A stretch of DNA of 26,901 nucleotides. It comes from Methanobacteriota archaeon (GTDB lineage: Archaea; Halobacteriota; Methanomicrobia; Methanomicrobiales; Methanocorpusculaceae). Below are positions 22,801 to 26,901 of this stretch, piece after piece; within the stretch, counting starts at the first letter, position 1; every line of letters begins with the position of its first letter. Under the pieces are notes generated by a model that worked only from the letters and a program-made list of their open reading frames with translations, was not told where the DNA came from and ran no database searches. Both the position numbers and the translations under genes were made by a program. Where the stretch lies: assembly GCA_023396065.1 (NCBI GenBank), contig JAEWXF010000017.1:1-26901 (forward strand). The letters are read 5' to 3'.

Positions 22801-23035
22801 GGGTTCTCCGAATATCATCGATATGGTCCGCGGTGCAGATGTTGATCTGGTCATCAACACACCGGGAGACAAGAATGCCCGGGCTGATCACTTCCAGATT
22901 ATGCGGGCGACGATCGATTACAGTATCCCCTACATTACGACCATCTTCGGAGCAGAAGCAGCAGTTCAGGCAATCGAGTCGATGAAGTCGGGTACGATTA
23001 CCATTGAGCCGTTAAGCCACTACCACTCCGAATAA
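19871..23035 (+). CDS. carB: Carbamoyl phosphate synthetase large subunit, unsplit (1054 aa)
   Basis: CarB makes carbamoyl phosphate from ammonia, bicarbonate and two ATP. Two homologous ATP-grasp halves are visible: the first begins KKVLLIGSGPIQIGQAAEFD, the second KKVLILGSGAIRIGQGIEFD. Glycine-rich ATP loops TLGGSGGG and VLGGRAMELV follow in turn. The oligomerisation domain lies between them and a methylglyoxal-synthase-like regulatory domain closes the protein (about residues 930-1054). The protein is full length and not split in two, unlike in some methanogens. ATG 19871 (MPKNPTLKK) overlaps the end of carA as ATGCCTAA. The longer frame start at 19811 would add 20 residues translated from carA sequence and is rejected. 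Confidence 0.96.
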   Translation: MPKNPTLKKVLLIGSGPIQIGQAAEFDYAGSQACKAVREEGIEVVLVNSNPATIQTDPETADKVYVEPLKAEIIAEIIKKEKPDGILSGMGGQTGLNLTAELYEMGALEGVQILGTPLEAIYHGEDREMFKNLMLEIGEPVPKSFILTKIEQLDEAYETVGLPAIIRPAYTLGGSGGGVATTRDELRKIVEHGLTKSRVHQVLIEESVKGWNEIEFEVMRDAGDTCIIICGMENVDPMGVHTGESVVVAPILTLTADQFGIMRRAAIKIIRALNVQGGCNIQFAFNNGDYRVIEVNPRVSRSSALASKATGYPIARVAAKVAIGLRLDEIMNTVTGTTPACFEPSVDYVVVKVARWPFDKFKTADRTLTTAMKSTGEVMAIGRTVEEGFKKALRSLDTDIYHHTDLNEIKMILSRPTDERFPTLFDAFRLGMTVDDVYNLTQIEPFFLEKIQHVVDIELELREHPTEELVKTAKKFGFSNAEIRELTGWNIYKIESLVGLPTYKMVDTCAAEFPAKTPYYYSTWEQECELKSTPNKKVLILGSGAIRIGQGIEFDYCTVHAVKSLREEGIEVHILNNNPETVSTDFDTSDRLYFEPMQLEDVVNILRKGDYDGVMVQFGGQNSVNLAIPIQEEIKLFGLKTKVLGTSPDNMDVAEDRNRFSVLLEKDTIPSPANGSAYSEKEAYEIAKRIGYPVLVRPSYVLGGRAMELVHDELELQTYIKEAVRVSNTHPVLIDRYLDNATELDVDAVSDGTDVLIGGIMEHIEEAGVHSGDSACVIPTQTLTPEQISTVKDYTRKIALSLGVIGLINIQYAIHNGTVYVLEANPRASRTVPFVSKATGLPLAKIAAKVMLGMKLADLGYQEKEISHVAVKEVLLPFSRLPGVDPILGPEMKSTGEVIGIDYDFGRAFYKASQAADNKLPLEGNVFISVTDEQKEAILPIARKLADLGFNLYGTEGTVKFMEQHDIRMNLVRKVQEGSPNIIDMVRGADVDLVINTPGDKNARADHFQIMRATIDYSIPYITTIFGAEAAVQAIESMKSGTITIEPLSHYHSE

Positions 23036-23061
23036 AAAAAATATTTTTTACTTTTTTTGAT
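23036..23061. terminator. A/T-rich terminator between carB and the HxlR gene
   Basis: After the carB stop the strand reads AAAAAAAATATTTTTTAC followed by a further T-run, giving strong T-tracts for carB. The convergent HxlR gene stops at 23048, inside this tract, so it probably ends both transcripts. Confidence 0.55.
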
Positions 23062-23422
23062 GACTGCAGCACGGCAGGTGTACCTCGTTTGTTTCCGGCT
23101 GAAGATGTGTCTGGCTCCACGCGGAAATTTCCTGAAGTATGGGCATGAAACTCTCGCCAAGTTCGGTGAGTGAGTACTCCACCTTCGGCGGAACCTCAGG
23201 GTACACGCAGCGGGAGATGAAACCGTCCCCCTCCAGTTCCCGCAGTTGTTTCGTCAGCATTGCCTGGGTGATACCGGCGGTGTTGCGGTAGAGATCACTG
23301 AACCGCCTTGTTCCACTGCTCAAAAGACAGAGGAGACATATTTTCCATTTTCCGCTGATGATTTTTTGTGCCCGGTATACCGGACAGGCAACAGCATTTT
23401 TTGTTTTTTTCTCAGAGTCCAT
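23048..23422 (-). CDS. HxlR-family transcriptional regulator (124 aa)
   Basis: The HxlR winged helix is clear. CPVYRAQKIISGKWKICLLC covers residues about 13-32, then RRFSDLYRNTAGITQAMLTK forms the recognition part, then QLRELEGDGFI and the wing RCVYPEVPPKVEYSLTELG. The N-terminal CPV motif (Cys13) is often the redox- or electrophile-sensing residue in this family. It diverges from a flavoprotein gene (23509-24066), which it likely controls in response to redox or reactive compounds. The C-terminus carries a CCSHQKK cysteine pair, possibly a second sensor. Confidence 0.92.
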   Translation of the reverse strand: MDSEKKTKNAVACPVYRAQKIISGKWKICLLCLLSSGTRRFSDLYRNTAGITQAMLTKQLRELEGDGFISRCVYPEVPPKVEYSLTELGESFMPILQEISAWSQTHLQPETNEVHLPCCSHQKK

Positions 23423-23469
23423 GGGATGAGAGTTAGTATGTTTTTTCAGAGTATATATGGATATTCCTT

Positions 23470-23506
23470 GTATCTAATTTATCAGAAATACATTCTAAAT
23501 AGATAC
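23470..23506. promoter_or_regulatory. Operator-like inverted repeat between HxlR gene and flavoprotein gene
   Basis: GTATCTA (23470-23476) faces TAGATAC (23500-23506) across 23 bases, directly before ATG 23509. HxlR regulators often bind spaced inverted repeats of this kind. A/T-rich boxes lie on both sides of the repeat. Confidence 0.5.
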
Positions 23507-23508
23507 GT

Positions 23509-24066
23509 ATGAACGTTATTGGAATCTCAGCGAGTTCGCGAAAGGGCGGAAACAGCCAGACGCTGGTGGAACAGATACTTGCCGGAGCGAAGGAAAACGG
23601 GGCGGACACTGAGCTGATCCGTCTGTGTGATGCAGACATTCATCCCTGCAGCGGGTGCGGCTACTGCAAAGCCGGTCACGATACCTGCGCCCAGAAGGAC
23701 GGCATGACTGCTCTGTATGATAAAATCCGTGCGGCGGATGTGATTGTGTTTGGTGCGCCGGTCTATTTTGCCCGTCTCAATGCACAGGCGTATCCCTGTA
23801 TTGATCGGCTGTATGCGATGCTGAACCCTGATTTCTCTTCCCGCCTCCCGGCAGGCAAAAAGATTGTCACGGTACTGACCTGCGGATCGGGTGATCTTTC
23901 GGTTACCGCTCCGATAGATGAGTATCTGAAAACGGTGTTCGGATTTTTCCACTGCACGGATGGAGGATTTATCTGGCAAAATCAGCTTCTGGCTCCAGCT
24001 GATCTGGAGAAATTTCCGGAAACAATTGCGCAGGCACAGGCACTCGGCAGATCTCTTTCTGCCTGA
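23509..24066 (+). CDS. Iron-sulfur flavoprotein-like NAD(P)H/FMN reductase (185 aa)
   Basis: The N-terminus MNVIGISASSRKGGNSQTLV is the FMN phosphate-binding loop of the NADPH-dependent FMN reductase fold. A compact cysteine cluster, CSGCGYCKAGHDTC (C47/C50/C53/C60), matches the 4Fe-4S motif CxxCxxCx(4-7)C of methanogen iron-sulfur flavoprotein (Isf). APVYFARLNA is the second flavin loop. Isf-type enzymes reduce oxygen or peroxide, or pass electrons from ferredoxin. Divergent transcription from an HxlR regulator fits induction by oxidative or electrophilic stress. A T-run follows the stop (24070-24078). Confidence 0.85.
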   Translation: MNVIGISASSRKGGNSQTLVEQILAGAKENGADTELIRLCDADIHPCSGCGYCKAGHDTCAQKDGMTALYDKIRAADVIVFGAPVYFARLNAQAYPCIDRLYAMLNPDFSSRLPAGKKIVTVLTCGSGDLSVTAPIDEYLKTVFGFFHCTDGGFIWQNQLLAPADLEKFPETIAQAQALGRSLSA

Positions 24067-24067
24067 A

Positions 24068-24079
24068 GCTTTTTTTTCT
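24068..24079 (+). terminator. T-run after the flavoprotein gene
   Basis: An uninterrupted T-run (about 24070-24078) begins three bases after the TGA stop. A T-tract of this length fits an archaeal terminator. Confidence 0.5.
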
Positions 24080-24134
24080 AACCTGACCACCGGCAGAATT
24101 ATTGGCAGTTCTGTTCTATAGATAGCAGAGTTTA

Positions 24135-24653
24135 ATGGCTGACACTATCGACGTTCTGATTCCTGAGGAAAAAATCGATGCACGCATCAGGGAGCTTGCG
24201 CGGCAGATTGATGCGGACTACGCCGGAAAATCCGTTACGCTTCTTACAACATTGAAAGGCGCCTGTTTTTTTTCCTGTGAACTTGCCAAACGTCTGAGCG
24301 TCCCGGTCTTTATGGAGTATATTCAGGCGGCGAGCTACGAGGGAAAGGCCTCGACCGGTACGATCAGGATGAAGCTGGACGTATCAGATGAGGCGATCGC
24401 CGGAAAGCATGTGATCATCGTTGAGGATGTCATTGATACCGGCAGAACTCTCTCCGCCGTCAAAGAGATGCTCCTTGCCCGAGGGCCGGCTTCACTTGCG
24501 GTCTGTTCGCTTCTTGATAAGCATGAGTGCCGGGTTGTTCCGTTTGAGGGAGACTACATCGGCTTTTCCATCGGGAACGACTTTGTGGTAGGCTACGGCC
24601 TTGACTGGGATCAGAAGTACCGTAACCTCCCGTACATCGGGATTGTCCGGTAA
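24135..24653 (+). CDS. hpt: Hypoxanthine phosphoribosyltransferase (172 aa)
   Basis: It salvages hypoxanthine or guanine with PRPP to give IMP or GMP. The PRPP-binding motif VIIVEDVIDTGRTL is at residues 93-106, with the acidic pair E97/D98. Upstream is the TLKGACFF loop, and GNDFVVGYGLDWDQKYRNLP near the C-terminus is the metal and purine-binding signature. The length and motifs match the bacterial-type Hpt family (172-180 residues) and not the archaeal-specific short forms. The gene sits in a same-strand series with a small zinc ribbon gene and an unknown gene, all closely spaced, so an operon is possible. Confidence 0.93.
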   Translation: MADTIDVLIPEEKIDARIRELARQIDADYAGKSVTLLTTLKGACFFSCELAKRLSVPVFMEYIQAASYEGKASTGTIRMKLDVSDEAIAGKHVIIVEDVIDTGRTLSAVKEMLLARGPASLAVCSLLDKHECRVVPFEGDYIGFSIGNDFVVGYGLDWDQKYRNLPYIGIVR

Positions 24654-24687
24654 AAACTCTTATCATCTCCCGCGTCAATGTTTTGGT

Positions 24688-24846
24688 ATGTGTTCCGCAG
24701 GCGGACCAATTGAGATTGATCTGAACGATCCTCTGAAGGGCAGAGGCAAAAAGTACCGGTGCAATGAGTGCGGTCGGACGTTTACCAGTATTGGGAAACA
24801 TCCCATGTGTCCTACCTGCCAGTCCGAGGACGTTACTGAGATTTAA
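24688..24846 (+). CDS. Small zinc-ribbon protein (52 aa)
   Basis: ATG 24688 gives 52 residues with two CxxC pairs: C-N-E-C and C-P-T-C in KYRCNECGRTFTSIG and KHPMCPTCQSEDVTEI. The longer frame reaching back to 24601 overlaps the hpt coding end, so it is not used. The stop TAA is directly followed by the ATG of the next gene, so translation is likely coupled. Small archaeal zinc ribbons of this kind often bind RNA or act as protein adaptors; no specific role can be assigned. Confidence 0.7.
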   Translation: MCSAGGPIEIDLNDPLKGRGKKYRCNECGRTFTSIGKHPMCPTCQSEDVTEI

Positions 24847-25344
24847 ATGAAATCTATACTCAGGATTCCCTTTTCCGGGAACCGGCCCGTTCTGTTGAGG
24901 GGAGCCTCTTCGTTTTTGCTGGTCGGACGGGCTGAAGAGAAGTTTCCGCTGATCATCGGAACGGAGACCGGGGAGCTGGTGCAGGGCATCTATCCGGGCG
25001 ATTTGATTATTGTCTCGGCCCCGGAGGGTGGAGAGGTTCCGCCGGCATTGTATCTGCTGGAGATGGTCCGGACCTATCATACTCCGGTGATCGCCCTCGG
25101 CAAGGATCATCCTGCAGGCAGGAGGTTATCGTATGTGGTCTCGGCTGCGGACAGAATTGAGATGCGGTGTGATATCCGGCGGGGAACTCATCCCGATCAG
25201 CATCTGCTCTGTTCCGCGGATGAGTTTGCCGGAATGGTTCTGTCCGCTGATGGTGACGAGCTGGTCGTGGAGAACTGCCGGAGCACACTCACCGCCGCCG
25301 TCCTCCACTGGGATCTGACCGTCTCTGAAGAAAAACTCCGCTAA
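24847..25344 (+). CDS. Unknown soluble protein (165 aa)
   Basis: The start codon touches the stop of the zinc ribbon gene. The product has no membrane helix. Recognisable features are alternating beta-strand and helix segments, including FPLIIGTETGELVQGIYPGD, DLIIVSAPEGGEVPPALYLL and YHTPVIALGKDHPAGRRL, and a C-terminal STLTAAVLHWDL. The pattern suggests an alpha/beta fold, but I do not recognise a family. The close coupling to the zinc ribbon gene and the position after hpt hint at a shared operon, possibly nucleotide- or RNA-linked. That is inference. Confidence 0.7.
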   Translation: MKSILRIPFSGNRPVLLRGASSFLLVGRAEEKFPLIIGTETGELVQGIYPGDLIIVSAPEGGEVPPALYLLEMVRTYHTPVIALGKDHPAGRRLSYVVSAADRIEMRCDIRRGTHPDQHLLCSADEFAGMVLSADGDELVVENCRSTLTAAVLHWDLTVSEEKLR

Positions 25345-25349
25345 AAAAT

Positions 25350-26540
25350 TCAGGCTGCCGACTCTGAAAGCCGCTCAATTTTTTTCAAAAGGTACAGCAG
25401 TGACAGAAGGACGAATCCGTTTGCTGCAAGAACGATTCCGACAAGTATGCCGGGAAGAAGTGTTGGTAGAAGCATTGAGGTACCAAACACGATTGCTAAC
25501 ACGTTCATCACACCCATCAGTACCGGTATCCGGCGAGAGAGTGGGGCCACCGGTCCTTCTGCTGCCGAAGGAGCTGTTTTCAGCATACCTGTCAGTCTGG
25601 TCAGTCCGAGAACTCCGCCGCCGATGTTTCCCGCGGCAATGATGATTGTTGCCGGTATCAGCAGGACTTCCGGAATAATACAGCAGATTACCCCGATCGC
25701 TGCCAGGAGAAATCCGAGACCGACGATCAGATGCGTCCGGGAAAACGAGCCGACCGGTGTTTCTCCAAGAAGCATCATCTGAATTGCGAAGATGATCAGC
25801 AGCAGACCGAGCTGGGCACTCGGTGAAAACGGCAGCAGGCCAAGGTTCACCGGAATCAGCAGAATGCCAAGGAGAATCATGAAGATGCCGGTCAGCAGAA
25901 TCATTACGTTTCCAATCGACAGACTGACCGAACCCTCAGGTTCTGCCGGAGGATATTTCCGGTACACCTGCACGAGTATCAGGGCAAGGGTGGTAATGAC
26001 AATGCCGTATCCCAGAACGGCAGCACACGTCAGTATCCCTGCAGTCTCGCTTTGGAATATCAGAGTGATCCCGATAATGCCGGAAAAGAAATAGACGAAT
26101 GCAGATGCCATGGTCAGTTTTCCAAGGAGCGGGTCCGCGGTCTTCTGTATCCGTTCCGTTTCCCGCCGCCGGTACAGCTGCAGAAGCTGCACTGCCCCGC
26201 CGAAAACGAAAAATACAATCAGCAGCAGCCGCGGGATGTCTCCGAGGATATCCGGGATGAAACAGATCACAATCCCTCCTGCCGCAATTACAATACCGAA
26301 GAGAATCGTCGGGAGGTTCCGTCGGACATCGCCGAAGGGGGTTTTTCCTAATGCCAGTATCTGCAGGGCTGCAACGATGATCAAAAGGCTGAACAGTCCG
26401 TCCTCATAATACGGAAGAAGACCCGCGTAGATAGGGAACAACAGAACTCCGAGGATCAGCATTACGAGTCCGATCAGCAGGAGAACAACCACTTCGGCCG
26501 GGAGTGTGTTATTCTGCAGAATCCGAATATCCCTGTTCAT
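25350..26540 (-). CDS. Polytopic membrane protein with internal duplication (396 aa)
   Basis: About twelve hydrophobic segments are visible, separated by very short polar loops. The first half contains LLLIGLVMLILGVLLFPI, GLLPYY and ALQILALGKTPFG. The second half contains ILLTGIFMILLGILLIPV, GLLPFS and AIQMMLLGETPVG. Both copies then continue with similar GFL-x-AIG/GGIVICFIP-type segments. This points to an old tandem duplication of a six-helix or four-helix unit, somewhat like HdeD/DUF308 proteins. ATG 26540 (MNRDIRILQ) is preferred to the frame start at 26801, which would add 87 residues of unlikely composition and overlap the divergent gene. The function is unknown. A polar linker near the middle separates the halves. 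Confidence 0.75.
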   Translation of the reverse strand: MNRDIRILQNNTLPAEVVVLLLIGLVMLILGVLLFPIYAGLLPYYEDGLFSLLIIVAALQILALGKTPFGDVRRNLPTILFGIVIAAGGIVICFIPDILGDIPRLLLIVFFVFGGAVQLLQLYRRRETERIQKTADPLLGKLTMASAFVYFFSGIIGITLIFQSETAGILTCAAVLGYGIVITTLALILVQVYRKYPPAEPEGSVSLSIGNVMILLTGIFMILLGILLIPVNLGLLPFSPSAQLGLLLIIFAIQMMLLGETPVGSFSRTHLIVGLGFLLAAIGVICCIIPEVLLIPATIIIAAGNIGGGVLGLTRLTGMLKTAPSAAEGPVAPLSRRIPVLMGVMNVLAIVFGTSMLLPTLLPGILVGIVLAANGFVLLSLLYLLKKIERLSESAA

Positions 26541-26660
26541 TATTTGGGTTTGTTTGCTGTTTAAGCTATTATAAATTTTGCTCTGAAAAAAGTGATGTGT
26601 AATAATTATATCTGGTATGGGAGAGAAGTAGTTACTAATATCATTTGAGGGGAGAACTGC
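26541..26660. promoter_or_regulatory. Divergent intergenic region before the kinase-like gene
   Basis: The 120-bp gap serves two genes transcribed outwards. TTATAAATTT (about 26568-26577) lies about 28-37 bases before the minus-strand ATG 26540, when read on the minus strand, and fits its TATA box. TAATAATTATATC (about 26600-26612) is a candidate box for the plus-strand gene, whose ribosome binding site GAGGGGAG is at 26647-26654. Confidence 0.45.
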
Positions 26661-26901
26661 ATGCATATGCCGGATGAGACAGTATTCATACAAAACTATG
26701 GAGAGATTCTGGGCCGCGGAAAAACGGCGCTGATCTGCGGAACGGATGAGGTTGCCGCAAAGATATATGTTGAAGGAGTTGATAAAGCCGAGATTTTTCA
26801 CGAAGCATTCCTGATGGCGAGCGTGGAAAAAAGCGGACTTCCGGTTCCGCGGGTGTACGGGATTGAGCAGTGCGGTACCAGATACGTACTGCGTATGAGC
26901 A
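26661..26901 (+). CDS. Aminoglycoside-phosphotransferase-like kinase, N-terminal part (runs off the window)
   Basis: ATG 26661 (MHMPDE), or ATG 26667 two codons later, follows GAGGGGAG at good spacing. The 80 visible residues contain GEILGRGKTALICGTDEVAA as a nucleotide-binding loop and KIYVEGV as the strand with the ATP-contacting Lys. FHEAFLMASVEKSGLPVPRV then matches the first helix and hinge region of APH/choline kinase-like phosphotransferases. The catalytic loop lies beyond the window. Such kinases phosphorylate small molecules; antibiotic resistance cannot be concluded. It diverges from the duplicated membrane protein. Confidence 0.65.
   Translation, partial: MHMPDETVFIQNYGEILGRGKTALICGTDEVAAKIYVEGVDKAEIFHEAFLMASVEKSGLPVPRVYGIEQCGTRYVLRMS

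Noticed and set aside
26541..26801. 87-codon N-terminal extension of the duplicated membrane protein
   Set aside because: It would overlap the start of the divergent kinase-like gene and its composition differs from the rest; the TATA box at about 26570 supports ATG 26540.

Overview
The window looks like a stretch of a methanogenic euryarchaeon's chromosome, most likely a member of the Methanomicrobiales (a Methanocorpusculum-like organism is my best guess from memory of gene content; no search was run). Supporting signs are the archaeal gene order secF-secD, archaeal-style AT-rich promoter boxes about 25-30 bases before short-leader starts, GGAGG/GGTGA ribosome binding sites, an EFR1-type flavodoxin-ferredoxin protein and an iron-sulfur flavoprotein-like reductase. 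No tRNA, rRNA or CRISPR array was seen.

Left third (1 to about 10.5 kb): an AT-richer accessory region with the make-up of an integrated plasmid or virus. It contains a tyrosine recombinase with a C-terminal zinc ribbon (9289-10512), a divergent pair of ribbon-helix-helix regulators around an AT-rich control region (8466-8636 and 8706-9176), and a tightly coupled minus-strand operon (8336 down to 4514). The operon runs: tiny ORF, RHH protein, three small unknown proteins, a 182-residue protein made of two tandem copies of one domain, and an SF3 helicase of the D5/P4 type without a primase domain. Directly downstream of the helicase lies a 255-bp block with six copies of TGGTGCACAT in three inverted pairs, a candidate replication origin or operator array. 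Then come a Fic protein and a series of zinc-ribbon membrane proteins (one broken by a frameshift). From about 200 to 660 lie decayed copies of parts of two genes of the 7.4-8.0 kb operon, and the far left edge holds the lysine/arginine-rich repetitive tail of a protein.

Middle (10.5-15.1 kb): a second Fic protein of the SoFic type, preceded by two 60-bp direct repeats each holding two palindromes. It overlaps an MFS exporter gene. A LysR regulator diverges from a DMT (EamA) transporter.

Right half (15.2-26.9 kb): ordinary chromosomal genes. They are an EFR1 flavodoxin-ferredoxin, the secF-secD translocon accessory operon, the carA-carB operon (carbamoyl phosphate synthetase, with an altered CarA active-site elbow), a divergent HxlR regulator/flavoprotein pair, hypoxanthine phosphoribosyltransferase, a small zinc ribbon protein abutting an unknown conserved-looking gene, an internally duplicated polytopic membrane protein, and the start of an aminoglycoside-phosphotransferase-like kinase cut by the window edge.
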